A DNA stretch of 64,000 nt from Heliocybe sulcata (GCA_004369045.1 ML213504.1:1025508-1089507); one strand, 5' to 3'; shown: positions 11,311-22,965, numbered from the stretch's first letter. Made by a program: numbers and translations. Notes: generated by a model from the sequence alone, not told the origin.

Positions 11311-12788
11311 TCACTTTTTTGATGAGGGATCCTCCCATCCTCCAGCATCTGATCCCTCTGAGGAGTCTCTCCAGACATCGCCTTCCCACATCCTGATCCT
11401 CCATAGCGCTATAGCTAACGGTACCACATCGGCTCTCTCTACAGATGCTCGGCTAGAATGTATCAGGAATGCATGGCTGTGCTTGTCGTCGCCGTCTCTG
11501 CCTTCCCGAGGTTTAGCTGAAGAGGCTCCCCTGTCATCAGCCTTCTCCAGTCTTGCGGTCTCCCTTGGGCGTGACCGACTCTCAATAGTTAAGAGACGCT
11601 TGAGATGAGCATGTAGCGCGGCACGATGAGAAGGGTGGGGAAAGAGCGCGGCGCCGTTATATAGGGGAACTCGAGCTGGAGGGAGTATACCAGTAGTATC
11701 ATCAATAGAGTCGGTTGTGGTAGGATATAGCACCGACAAAGATAGGGGCTCCCTTCTGGGACGAGGGGCAGCGTCGGCTGCGGGGGAAGGCGACATCTCA
11801 GGCTGCGGCCTTGTCTTCGTCTTGGGATCTCGGTTCACAGGAGGACAAACGATCACAGCGACAGCATTCTCGTACGGAACGGTCCCTGTAGCTCGTAAAG
11901 CTTTCCACTCAGCTCTTGTAAGCCGGCGAATTATGGGAACCGAGAGAGAGTCTTGACGTCTGGCCTGCCATCGCCGCACTAGGAGCTCCAGTTCCTGCAG
12001 GACCCTAAGACGCAGCAGATGACCTATCTGTTCAGTGAGCCTTGGGTGGGCGACAGCCTGAGCCGATAGTCGCTGGTAGGAGTCTATTCCGCAGTCAGCA
12101 CTAGGTCTAGAGAAGGCGTGAAACTATGGTCAACCGAACTTGTCTGCATCCCCAGCTCGAAGGCTGTTTTCCAGCATACAAAGTAGCCGGCAATGCCTGT
12201 TTTACGTTGCTTAAACTTTGGATGTTCTATACCGTCAGGAAGCAGATAATGTTTGGAGCGCAAGGCTTGCGTCCCTGGCTGTTGCTTTAGCCCGACACGT
12301 ATGAGGAAGTCTTGACAATCGTCAGCAAGTGGGTATGAGGTAGGAGAGTTACGGCTCACCAGACGGAAGATATCTATTGCTGGATAAACATAGTCTGATA
12401 GGCGAGGCGAGCATGCGCACTGGACGGATTGTCGTAGGAGGTATTATGCCCCTCAGGAGCGGCAGTGCTTACAGTATGGGCTGGACCACCAGTCTCTCTC
12501 TTCCTCGCTCATTTCTCCATCTTCGCTTCCCGTCCTAAGTCTCGCAGCTGGTGACTTGCGTCGAATGAATGCCTCTGCATTGACAATCGGGTTGACGTTG
12601 TCTACGAGGATGGACTGTGAACGATCGTTTGCTGCAATAGCCGGCAAGCGCGGTATGGCTCTGGGCGAAGATCTCCTTCTGTGCTCCTTGGGCGAGGCAA
12701 GCGAGGCAGGCGCGTCATGAGGGGAAGGTCGACCCTTAAGCTTGAAGTTTTGTAGGCTCTTCAGGAGGCGCGGGACGAGACGCGGCAT
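11311..12788 (-). CDS. Conserved hypothetical protein, possibly mitochondrial
   Basis: I do not recognise a named family. ATG at 12788 starts MPRLVPRLLKSLQNFKLKG, a basic, amphipathic, mitochondrial-type N-terminus (inference). A Ser/Arg-rich stretch follows, then EEERDWWSSPY. Exons spliced from canonical sites continue as MLASPIRLCLSSNRYLPS / DFLIRVGLKQQPG, PDGIEHPKFKQRKTGIAGYF, then SYQRLSAQAVAHPRLTEQIG and a helical Leu/Arg stretch LRVLQELELLVRRWQARRQ. The final exon contains LTRAEWKALRATGTVPYENA and VPLYNGAALFPHPSHRAALH, and ends at TGA 11311-11313. Frame continuity over four exons and the proline-tyrosine blocks argue for a real gene. An ACGCGT box lies 25 bp upstream of the ATG (12813-12818). 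Confidence 0.65.
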
Positions 12789-13041
12789 GCGAAAATATTG
12801 TGACCGCCACAGACGCGTCGTGGACGACTATTACTTCGGTCACAAGTATAGACTCTGCACGATTCTCGTAAGTCATCTGATCCACTACTATTGCATATTG
12901 GAGTCTTCATGTGTCCGATAGGTTGCACGTATGGCGGTGAAGTTCGAAGGCTCCAAGGCAACATCACCGCCGTACAAGTGCGATCGGCACGTCCATCTGA
13001 CAGGCCACTTTTGCTTATCTAGAGTCGTATACTTATAGACC

Positions 13042-14757
13042 ATGCCCCTCCAATTTAAGACAAAGGTCTTCTCTCATAAGTCGCCCAAGCATCTCGACCG
13101 CCAACTGAAAGGAGCTATGGGCGATGTTACTGCACTTGACTCTGGAGACCCGGTGACTATTGCTGTGATCGGATGTGGGCAGCGAGGACAGGCAAGTCGA
13201 TAGTATATAAGCGAGCAGTCCACATTTGACCTTGTTTTCCTAGGCGTATGCTGAATATGCATTCTCCAATCCGTCGAAGTGCAAGGTCGTCGCAATGGCC
13301 GAGCCTCGTCCGAACACATGCGCTATCTTCGCGCAGAAGTACTCCATCGACGGGACCTTAGTCTTCCATGACTGGGAAGGGCTTCACGCAGCTTCGGCAG
13401 AGACACTGAAAACCGTTGGCCATCGGCTAGCTGATGCAGTAGTAGTTGCTGTCCAGGATAGTATGCATGCCGCAGTGGTCGAAGCCTTCGCAGGTCAGGG
13501 ATACCATATCCTATGTGAGAAACCTATGGCCACGAGCTTGGACGATATATTCAAGATGGAGGCTGCTGTGAAGAAGGCGGGCATCATCTTTGGCATGGGA
13601 CATGGTGAGATGTCACGGTTATACGCCGAGAAAGGAGAGCGCTGAGCAGTACGAAATAGTGCTCAGATACTCACCATATAGCAAAGCAATCACAGAACTA
13701 GTGAGATCAGGCACTTTAGGAGAACTCATCAACGCCGTGCACGTGGAACCCATAGGATATTACCACTTTGCACATTCCTATGTGCGAGGTAACTGGGCGC
13801 AAGAGAAGGAATGTTCCTTCTCTCTCATGACCAAGAGTTGCCAGTACGTGGTTTGGTTACGGAGATATCACCATCGAATCTGACGGTCATCGCATGACTC
13901 TCACGATGTAACAGTGATATCGATATCTTGTGCAACTGGTTTGCACCTGCGACTCCCGTCCGAATCTCCTCGTTCGGCTCTCTCAAACATTTTCGGAAAG
14001 GGGCCAAACCCTCCGCTGCCGACGAGGCGCAGCGGTGCCTTGAGTGCCACTATGAGAGAAGTTGTCCTTATAGCGCGAAGAAAAGTACGTCCCGTCAACG
14101 TACTCATGCCATAACACTTCTGACAGGAAATTGGCTAGTCTACCTCGACCCTGTCGCCCGAGGAAACAAGGGCTGGCCGGCGTCTACGATCGTAGATGGG
14201 ATCCCGGATATCGAGAATATCTCTGAAGTTCTAAAAAATGGTCCTTACGGGCAGTGCGTGTATGAATCTACCAATGATGTCTGTGATAACCAGGTACGCT
14301 CTATCCTACGGGAGGTTACGGGCGTCTCACGGTCTCTCCCCAGGTTGTGAACATCGAATTTTCCGACGGGTCGACCGCATCATTCACCATGGTGGCCTTT
14401 ACGTCGCTCATCTGCGAACGGCAGACTCGACTACATTTCACGCACGGCGAAGTTATCGGTGATATGTCTACTTTTACAGTGACAGACTTCCGCACGCGCA
14501 AGTCTACGCTTCACACTCCTCCTCTCGAAGGTGGCGGCCATGGAGGAGGCGATCTTGGTTTGATAAGAACCTTCGTGGAAGCCGTGAAAGCAGGCAAGCA
14601 AGATATGGTCGGCACAAGCATCGACGAGGTCGTCAACAGCCATCTGACTGTCTTCGCCGCGGAATCTAGCAGGAAGGAGGGCAGAGTCGTGGATTGTGTC
14701 GAGTATGAAAAGACTGTCAGGGAACAGATTGGGCGGGCGACTGAGGATGAGAATTGA
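13042..14757 (+). CDS. Gfo/Idh/MocA-family NAD(P)-dependent oxidoreductase
   Basis: Predicted sugar- or inositol-type dehydrogenase. ATG at 13042 begins MPLQFKTKVFSHKSPKHLDR. The Rossmann dinucleotide motif is VTIAVIGCGQRGQAYAEYA. The conserved EKP motif, whose Lys is catalytic in the family, is in ILCEKPMATSLDDIFKMEAA. The GFO_IDH_MocA C-terminal part includes ITELVRSGTLGELINAVHVE, the substrate-site HDIDILCNWF and GGGHGGGDLGLIRTFVEAVK. A Cys-containing insertion (RCLECHYERSCPYSAKK, four Cys in the CxxCxxxxxCx pattern) is unusual for the family and may bind metal (inference). The stop is TGA at 14755-14757. It is not closely related to the pair at 47.1 and 52.4 kb, so it is a separate subfamily. 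Confidence 0.85.
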
Positions 14758-15932
14758 GACGCCCTCTCCTTCGTGCAATCTTTCAGGGTAAGCGACTCGT
14801 TGTCCCATTTCCGTCGAGTTCGTCCCCCTTCTCTTTCTCGTTTTCATGGCACCAAGTCGGGTTGGTATCTCCTCTACTGGTTTGGTACAATACGGCTCTT
14901 TGTCGATGCCGTGATACCGGCACCTATGTAATACTTACTTGGATCTCATACAGCGTCACTGCCTTCTGAATGGGGCTGTCTAAGCGGTGGATCCATATGC
15001 AACTCATCTCGCGAACCCAACTTACGAGTCATATATTTGGCATCGTTCGCAGATGCTCCGAGATTGTCCGGTAAGTAGTCGTGCTACCGAGCGCTGGCGC
15101 TGGCTTCTGTGAGCCGTATCCACGATAGCATCTTATAAGTGCTGGACTGTCTGTGCTGCTGGTACATTAGAGGCCTGTAGACTGTGAGTAGTCTGATTCC
15201 ATGTATCTGTATCATTTTTCTGATGAGTATGACAGTGGCTTAGCAGTCTACTATCCGAAACGACGAACTTGCGATCCTAACGATCACTATTATTAGATCT
15301 GTGCTATTCTGAGCATCTATGCGCGAAGAATAACTTGCTGTGCCATCATAGTCTTTGTCCGCCATCGCATCTGTATGGGCGCTTCGCCCATGCGCAGTTC
15401 GGGTTAAGGCGTCCGCCGCTGCCTTATGATTGGCTGTTTAGAAAGATCCACTTCTTTCCGTTTTATTCTTGTGGCACCGCTCATTGACGAGGTTGCAGGC
15501 CGCGTTTCACCTCGCCTTCGGGGAACTCAGTAACGATGTCCGAGGCCAATCCAATCCAATGCCGCCCAGAATTCGGATTTCGGCAAGTCATTCGTTTCCC
15601 TCAGGTATTATGCACGTTGCTTTTGCCCTACCGCGCTCTGCTCTTGCGGGCATCTAGATTGATGAAGTCACCCAAAGATAGAGCCCCTAGCTTTATGGAA
15701 TGCTGACCGCCATGCCGACCATCGGATATCGTCCAGAGCGATGTCCAAGGTTGCGATCCTCTGGCGTCCCGGGAGAGGATCACTATTGGCTGGTTGAAAC
15801 CGCTGAAACAATTCACTTGCCCAAGAGGGGTCTGCAATTTTAAAACTCTTGAAGTTCTCTGGCATATAAAAGCCTCTCCGACCAGAGCTTGTTGTGCAGC
15901 AAGGAATTCCTCCTCTCGAGTCTCTTTTCAAG
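14758..15932. other. Intergenic; TATA box for the oxalate decarboxylase
   Basis: 1.2 kb without a recognisable gene on either strand. A good TATA element (CATATAAAAGCC, about 15861-15872) lies about 65 bp before the start codon of the cupin gene, fitting a strongly regulated secreted enzyme. An inverted CCAAT core (ATTGG) is at about 15429. The hairpin-like GCGCTTCGCCCATGCGC near 15379-15395 is short. Nothing else is supported. Confidence 0.5.
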
Positions 15933-18300
15933 ATGTTTATGCTCTCAGTTGCTCATGTCTGCTTGTCGCTCCTCGCCTTCGTCAGCGCCGCCCCGGCGAG
16001 CATGTCGTCGGAGCCACCGACGAAGTCGACCTCGCTGATGCCTTCTGGCACTCTATCGGTGTCGGCGGCAGACGCGAGCCCGACCGTACCCCTCGCAAGT
16101 GACGACCCTAACTACCCCTTATGGAACGAGACTGTCGACTATCCGCCCCAGCCTATTCGAGGCCCACTCGGAGCAAACCAGCTGGGGCCACAGAACGTAC
16201 AGATGTAAGCGTAATGTGTGGTACACTGGGATTTCTATTACTAGTCGCTGATATACCGCAGTGACAAGGAGAATCCCGATCTACTAGCCCCGCCCACCAC
16301 CGACGCCGGAACCATGTACGTACTTCGCATACTGGTACCTACAGGGCATTTCGACTCTGACGCCCTCCGTCAGTCTAAACGCGAAATGGCCGTTTGCCTT
16401 GAGCCACAACCGTCTCAACACTGGTGGCTGGGCACGTCAGGAGAATAGTATGTACTATCGACCAAGTCTGTTGTTGCTGTCCCTCCTAATTGCTGCCACG
16501 CTAAGTCCAAGAGCTTCCTATCGCAACTGGTAAGCATTCGATCGGCTGAGCTACTGTGGCTCACCATCCCTTCAGAGATGGCCGGAGTAGACATGCGCTT
16601 GGAACCCGGTGCAATCAGGTAAGCCTTCAATCCGCCTCTTCGCGAGGCCGATAAATCTAAGCAGCACAAACTCAGGGAGTTGCACTGGCACACTGCAGAC
16701 GAAGTAAGTGGCATGCGTCTGTAAGAATGACCGCGATATGTTTATTAACATCACGCCACGCCAGTGGGCATACATACTCAAGGGCTCGACTCAGGTCACG
16801 GCTGTAGATCAGAACGGCAAGAATTTCTTAGAGACCTTGGTGGGCATTATTGCTCCTGCTCTGAACGTGTCGGAGCTAACATGTCCGTCCATGTGCTAGA
16901 ACCAAGGCGACTTGTGGTACTTCCCTGCGGGCATTCCTCACTCTCTACAGGCCACCGATGATGACCCGGAGGGATGTGAATTCCTTCTGGTACGTACCGC
17001 AGCCCTGATGCACATGACACTCACGTTACTCGACATTCTCAGGTATTCGACTCCGGAACGTTCAGTGATGACGCCACATTTCTGGTACGTCCGGAGTTGA
17101 CCTCATGGCAGTCCAAGTATAACCAGCCGATCTCCAGCTTACGGATTGGCTTGCACACGTCCCGAAAGAAGTGATTGCTAAGAACTTCGGAACAACCATT
17201 GCCGCTTTCGATGGTATTCCAGGAGAGCAGCTCTACATCTTCCCCAGCAGTCCGTATTGTCGGCTGTCAATAGGAGCTATTGTTTAACTAATATGCGAAA
17301 TCCAGACCCTCCTTCCGACAACGCTACAGCCCCGTCTGACCCTCAGGGCACTGTGCCGGAGTCCTTCGGCTATCGGCTTTCCAAGGTACCCGCAACACCT
17401 CTGGCTGGGGGCACGGTCAAGATAGCGGACTCCAGGACTTTCAAGGCGGCGAAGAACATTGCTGTTGCGGAGGTTACTGTCGAGCCAGGAGCCATGAGGT
17501 CCGCCAACCGCGTGTTTCACTTGCTGAACTTCTATTAACCACCGGCTTCGTCGACGCAGGGAACTTCATGTAAGTGAACAATGTGTTCTGACTCTCGCAG
17601 ATTTATAGAGGTATTTGCATAGTGGCATCCCACCGAGGACGAATGGGCATTTTTCTTGTACGTCTTATGCAGACCAGGCGGCAGGATACGATCGGTTGAC
17701 AACTCGATCATTTAGGGAGGGTAATGCTCGAATGACAATGTTCGGAGCCGAAGGAAACGCAGCGACTTTTGACTTTCAGGTACGTGTCTTACCATCCGGC
17801 AGAATGAACCACGATACTCACGACACTTGCTAGTCAGGAGATATTGGTGCGTCCTGCTTCTTATGACAGTCAGTTAAGGCCATGCTCAAGCCACAGTGAA
17901 GGTTACGCGCCTGCCCCTTATGGTATGTTCTTTGCGCAGACATGCTCATCCTCTCCACCTGACCATGGATGCTAGGCCATTACGTAGAGAATACTGGCAA
18001 CACTACCTTGCACTACCTGGAGATATTCCACACCGGTAGGTGCTACTGATCTCATTGTACCATTGGATAGCTGGCGAATGTGCTCTTCTAGATATCTTCC
18101 AGGACGTCAGCTTAAGTCAGGTATGCTCTGCTCCATTTCTGTATTACCGAGCTTAACTAAACATACTACAACAGTGGTTGGCCTTGACGCCCCCGGCGCT
18201 GGTGAAAGCCCACCTGAACATATCGGATGAGCTCATTGCCTCCTTCAACAAGACTAAGGCCACCGTGGTTGCACCGGATCCATACTTGCGAGCGTACTAG
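15933..18300 (+). CDS. Secreted bicupin oxalate decarboxylase-like enzyme
   Basis: Mn-dependent oxalate decarboxylase family (oxalate to formate and CO2), typical of wood- and litter-decay fungi. ATG at 15933 gives signal peptide [19 protein letters not shown]. Cupin 1 carries the metal motif [16 protein letters not shown] (HxHxxxxE) and later PAGIPHSLQ (fourth ligand His). Cupin 2 carries [17 protein letters not shown] and [13 protein letters not shown]. The C-terminus is [19 protein letters not shown]...DPYLRAY, ending at TAG 18298-18300. About fifteen introns are present. The ligand segment of cupin 2 depends on a 10-nt microexon at 17560-17569; without it the gene looks broken. An intron lies at the same codon position and phase before both ELHWH motifs, supporting internal duplication. 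Oxalate oxidase activity cannot be excluded. Confidence 0.9.
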
Positions 18301-18986
18301 ATGGTGAGACCTGGTCGCGGTACTGGACATATGTGCCATTAGGATAATATCCTTGTCATGCGCTTATATATCCGACGTATTTTATGCTGTCATGGAACGC
18401 CTGTCCCCACATATTATTGCTGGCTTGCTGCTTGACATCGATGCCGGGAACAGTGCAGCAGACGCAATATTAATCAGACCAGCCTATGACCGGTACCAGT
18501 TGACCCGAGGGAATGGTACGTGGTATTTGGTACTGTAACCGGCGGAAGTATTGTGGCAGTGCACCTACTCATAATATTTGCTTCCGTCTCTTCCAAATTT
18601 GCCGCCTTTGCTGTCTCTCCTGCTTTCATCTGAGCGCGCTGCGGTTTCGGGCTGCGGTTGTTGTCTCACTTATCTGAACATACGTGGATGGACCTAAAAG
18701 CTACGCCGGACTGCGCCGCTGCCATCTGGACAAAGTCGCAGCAAAATTGCGTCCAGCCTGTTCAGGTCTTTCGAGATAATCTACCGTAAGTATGACATAC
18801 GGTGTACTTTTCCGTGCTCAAAGTAAGTCATGGGCGTACCACAAGCAGCAATACTTAGTATGTCGACCTCTCTCAAACATCGTGATGCGCAGCAGCTGTT
18901 GCCTTCTTATATGAGTAGGGCATGCCTTGCGCTATGACTCCAGCACTACCACGTACCCGAACATCCCATCTTCCAGCATCAGCGGC
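18301..18986. other. Intergenic, with a short upstream ORF abutting the hydrolase
   Basis: No gene is recognised in most of this stretch. Just before the hydrolase, ATG at 18922 opens a 22-codon frame (MPCAMTPALPRTRTSHLPAS...) that ends in TGA at 18988-18990. It thus overlaps the hydrolase ATG at 18987 in an ATGA arrangement. Whether the transcript includes it is unknown. Confidence 0.4.
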
Positions 18987-19952
18987 ATGACCCGAACCTT
19001 GGATGTCTCTGACGGCTGCACCATCGAATATGCCGACAACGGCAATCCAGCCAGCAACACGGTTGTGCTCTTCCTCACTGGCGCATTCGGGATTGCAGAT
19101 GCCTCAGACGCGTCTCCCGCACTGCGTGAACGCGATATTCACTTTATCTCAATGACATTCCCTGGATGGGGCCGAACGTCTGCTGCATCTGTTGCAGAGG
19201 AGGTTCCCTCCCAGCTGCTCAAACAGGTCACGGCGCTTATCGACCATCTCCATCCTGCCTCGAGCCTGGAGGCAGAGCTGAAACTATACGTTGCAGGGGG
19301 GTCTCCGGGCACAGTAGCCGCGCAGGTTCTTTACGGCGCGTCTTACGATGTCTTCCCCCTCGGACGGCACATCAAGGGCATGTTGCTCCTCAGTCCCTTC
19401 TACCCCTTCAAATATCACACGACCTACTATAGGTCCCTTTCATGGGAGGACTACATGGCCATAGGGCCTCCGGTGCATTATATCGCGTTCAAGCTGGCGT
19501 TCCGACTCTTCAAGCTCCTTCTCGGCAGAGGGATGAATATTGTAGAAGGGGCGGAGCGCTTGGCGCGTAAAGGCCTCTTTGAGAGAATGAAGGACGAAGA
19601 GCGCGCTGCCTATGCAAATTGGAGAGCCAAGCGAGGTATGCAGGAAGGCAACCTGGAGAGGAAGTTTGCTGGCAATGTGGTCAGGAGCGTGGAGAAGACG
19701 TGGGAGGGCTTCATGCAGGTCTCCGACATCTTGCGCTGTGATTGGGGCTTCAACCCAGAGACTCTGGACGCCCATCATAAGAGCAGGGCTGTGCTAGTAG
19801 TCGCCTTGAGCGAGGAAGGGAAAGGGATGGTTAACTACGTAGCGAGGATTTATGACGGAAGAGTCAAGTTACTGCAGGGCGGACACATTGTTTCCTTGTT
19901 TCATCTCGATGAGATCTGGGCTGAATTCTTGGATATGCCCCTCGACGCTTGA
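18987..19952 (+). CDS. Alpha/beta-hydrolase fold protein, intronless
   Basis: About 321 residues in a single exon, unlike nearly all neighbours. From ATG 18987 it reads MTRTLDVSDGCTIEYADNGN, then VVLFLTGAFGIADASD (start of the hydrolase fold, where the oxyanion-hole region HG is replaced by TG), FPGWGRTS (family DxPGxGxS-like), and the nucleophile-elbow region YVAGGSPGTVAAQVLYG. Here the classical GxSxG reads GGSPG, which places Ser as nucleophile but moves the last Gly. The C-terminal histidine candidate is in LLQGGHIVSLFHLDEIWAEF, fitting the catalytic His. The substrate is unknown. An upstream frame (CTG/TTG-led) extends before the ATG, but ATG 18987 is the first in frame. Confidence 0.75.
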   Translation: MTRTLDVSDGCTIEYADNGNPASNTVVLFLTGAFGIADASDASPALRERDIHFISMTFPGWGRTSAASVAEEVPSQLLKQVTALIDHLHPASSLEAELKLYVAGGSPGTVAAQVLYGASYDVFPLGRHIKGMLLLSPFYPFKYHTTYYRSLSWEDYMAIGPPVHYIAFKLAFRLFKLLLGRGMNIVEGAERLARKGLFERMKDEERAAYANWRAKRGMQEGNLERKFAGNVVRSVEKTWEGFMQVSDILRCDWGFNPETLDAHHKSRAVLVVALSEEGKGMVNYVARIYDGRVKLLQGGHIVSLFHLDEIWAEFLDMPLDA

Positions 19953-20128
19953 TACGCATGTCACCCCGTCGTTATGGTTGTAATGTTTTATAAGTAAGTA
20001 GATAAATCGAGATATATTGCAATGGAATCGAATGGATACAAATCGACTACTGAACTACTGGCATCCGAGGAAGAAAAAGAAGAGAATCAGCAAAATGCAG
20101 CAAAAGGCAAGATACAAGCACTGTTCAA

Positions 20129-22128
20129 TTAATCAAGAAGTTCCAGCTCTCTCCGGATCCTCTCTCTGACCTCTCGGAGACCCCCACGCTCATGTTTCAC
20201 AGTTCTCGGACTTCTCGTGATCACCTCTATTGCACTCTCCTCCTTGCGCCGGACTCTGCCTGGGCTTGCCATCAAACTGGCACTTGCGGCTTTGCTCTTG
20301 GAAGGAGTCTCGAGGATCGAATCCTCGTGATCTACGTCCCCAGTGCTCGTCATATTTCCAGCGGGCATCTCCAGCCACTCTTCGCTGCCGACGTTGAACT
20401 GTTTCAGGAAGAAGGGACAGAGCTTCACGAGGAGTTCAATAGAGTCCGAAGCTTCAGCAGACGAGATGGGAACAGGTGACGATTTGAGGGCGGCCGTAGA
20501 CACCTCGGCGAAAGGAAGAGCACGACGTTTGCGAGGGGATAGTGACGAGGTTGTTGAACCCACTGGAGATGAGAACAACCTGTCCATCGGAAATTCAGCA
20601 TGTGCATCATAGTGGAACTCATAGAGGGCTTACATCCATACACTTTCCGCGATGCCGCCCAGTCTTCCTAGCAAGCACCTTCTTCTCGTCTCCTCCTGAG
20701 TCATTTTCAACAGCTGGTCTCGCGTCATCTTGCTGCCGCCCTGTATAGAGCCAACGGCCGAAGTGGGCTTCGTAGGTGAGCCTGTCAACGATCTCTGCCG
20801 TATTCTCTCATACAAGGCCTGACGGCGGGATGTATTGGGAGTCTCGGGTACTGTTTCGGCATCAGAACCAGTCTGCTTTCGAGGCGTCGACGGCAGAGAG
20901 TCGTATACAGACGACGCGGTACTGCGAGCAGGAGAAACAGAGGGAGTTCGAGGGGTCAGAAGGGAGGTGGCTAGGTTGCGCCCTCGGCTACCCGAAGCAG
21001 GGGTTTGAGGGAAGAGGATAGTGTTCTTGGACCGAGAAGGTGTGGCAGGGATAGATCGAGAGGAAGGGATAACAGGGAGCAAGGGGACGGGGAAGTCGTC
21101 GGATAAACTAGGTCCGATGCGTTTGGTCGGTGACTTCCGGGGCGATTTCGATCTGGAAGGTGATTCTGGAGTCTGGAGAAGGGTACGGGAGGAAGGTGAT
21201 TTGGGCGAAGCAGAAGCAAGGATCTGTGTCAGAGTGGATGGCTTGTTCTGCGTGGATATCTCCGGTAGATCAGCCAATGGCAAGCTTGGGGCTGGGGTCG
21301 TGTCGGCGTGGAGCTGTGCGGATCGAAATAACGCGCTGTTAGTGACGTACAAAGCGTGCACAGAGAGGGAACGGACCTCAACCCATTGAAGCAGTTTCGC
21401 TCGGACTTGTTCTCGCCTAGCTTCCCCGGCTGCTGTCCACCTTGCGATTGCTGCCATGCCCCCGCCCATATCCTTGTCGATGTCCATTTCGACTTCTATA
21501 CCTATACCATATGCGGGAACACGTTTCTTGGAACCCCTGGACAGATGCATGCAAGATGAAATAACGAATCCCATTGATCCCCTCGTCCAGTCTTTTGACG
21601 ATGGCGTCAGGTCGTCCTTATCGAGGAACGGGTTATCGTCATCGTCATTGACTGTCTTGGCTTTCGCCTTCATATCAGGTGGGGTCTTTCCGTCCCATTC
21701 CCAGAGCCAACATAACCGACGCAGGTCGTCCGCACTGAACGTTGTCGAAAAGCCGGTGTACGTCGTCAAGGACAGATGGTTTAGCACATTGTATATGATG
21801 CCGCTTTCGGAGGACGGAGATACTGCAGTCGTCGCCAAAGCGTGCGATAGCGCATGTTGCAATGCGGTGTGGATTTCATATAGGCGTGAAAGGTGCGGGG
21901 GCAGTGATCTCGTCTGCTTCTGACGTTTCGCCGTCCGCGGAGGTGTCAGCAGACTCCTATCAGCAGTAAAGGGCAGATCATATCAGAAAGGTTTCAAGAT
22001 ACTGAACTACGGTGCACTCACGCAGTCCGGACTTTCTTGGGCGTGATGACCGAGTCGTCTGAGTCGTCCGAAGGAGGGCACCGTTTCTTCCTGGGCGAGA
22101 CCCGGAGCGCGGTATAGAGATCAGACAT
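20129..22128 (-). CDS. CDT1: DNA replication licensing factor CDT1-like
   Basis: Probable Cdt1, which loads MCM2-7 on origins with Orc/Cdc6. ATG at 22128 starts MSDLYTALRVSPRKKRCPPS. The N-terminus is basic and contains SPRKK and TPKK Cdk-type sites. The central domain has IYNVLNHLSLTTYTGFSTTF, RRLCWLWEWDGKTPP and GFVISSCMHLSRGSKKRVPA, in the order of the Cdt1 tethering/winged-helix region. A long Ser/Pro-rich linker follows, with many SP/TP sites. The C-terminal winged helix includes IELLVKLCPFFLKQFNVGSE and WLEMPAGNMTS, the Mcm-binding part. It ends REVRERIRRELELLD at 20129. The promoter holds two ACGCGT boxes, and fission-yeast cdt1 is an MBF target. Cdt1 diverges fast; a search with the two winged-helix domains would settle it. 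Confidence 0.72.
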
Positions 22129-22932
22129 GATGAGACAGAAAGTGATACTCAGTGCGCAATAGAGGGTGCCTTGGGGGTGTCGCTGTTGCTGTGGCTTGCA
22201 CACTGAGGTCGTGGTCGCCGCTGTACTGCAACGGACGCGTCGCGTCGCGTCAGTTAACGCGTCCACGTAATATGTTCCCACGCCGTGTCGGAGGTACACG
22301 CTTTGCCCGCGCGTCGACCATTCGGTGACGAAAGGCTGTCTCTAAGTTCTGACCGCCACTCAGGCATCCTGTTTCCCGTCTGCTGGCTTCTCTTTCCTTT
22401 CTCTGCTCAGGGAAGTCTAATCCTGACAGCAAGTTCCGGAGTTATCATTCCTGTCTACGACCATGGATCTGGGCAACACGACGCGATCGCTGGAATGCGT
22501 TGTTCCGGTGTACCACAAGACTGATTTGCAGCCTGAATGCCAATGGGTGCTTAGGGGTCCAATTTAGTTGTCTATCATGCCCCCAACTCGTGTGTGGGGG
22601 CAAGATCAGTGGTCTTTAATTTCCTCCCGCAGTCGCCTTGCCGTTTCCTTGTTGCATTGACCTCCCTTTCGCACGCTCTGCACGTTTACACAGCTTCGGA
22701 ATGTAGAGGAGCGTGTCTCTAGGTCCAGTGACACTTATCTGCCGATATAGGTGAAATCTAGTATGCTTTGGTCAAAGCGTGAGGATCCTGGCGGGATGTG
22801 TTCATGCCCACGCCGCTCCCATGTTGGAAGATAACTCGGAGTATATAGGCCTACTTTGTATCGGGTCTGAGTCCACAATCTACGACTGCTACTCTGATCC
22901 CCCGAGCGACTACACCACGATATAGTCCATTC
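22129..22932. promoter_or_regulatory. CDT1 upstream region with ACGCGT boxes; otherwise empty
   Basis: ACGCGT at 22235-22240 and 22257-22262 flanks a GCGTCGCGTCGCGTC run (about 22236-22250), 107-134 bp upstream of the CDT1 ATG. No TATA box was seen. The rest up to the zinc-finger gene shows no coding signal. The dense CGCGTC repeats are the strongest match in the window to a cell-cycle box array. Confidence 0.55.
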
Positions 22933-22965
22933 ATGTCTGCCTACTTCAGTTACGGCGTCGATACC

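Noticed and set aside
17520-17640. Apparent stop and broken second cupin, suggesting a pseudogene
   Set aside because: A 10-nt microexon and a GT/AG intron restore ELHWHP exactly, and all later exons are in frame.
20285-20302. GGATCGAATCC, resembling a tRNA B box
   Set aside because: No A box or cloverleaf around it, and it falls in CDT1 coding sequence.
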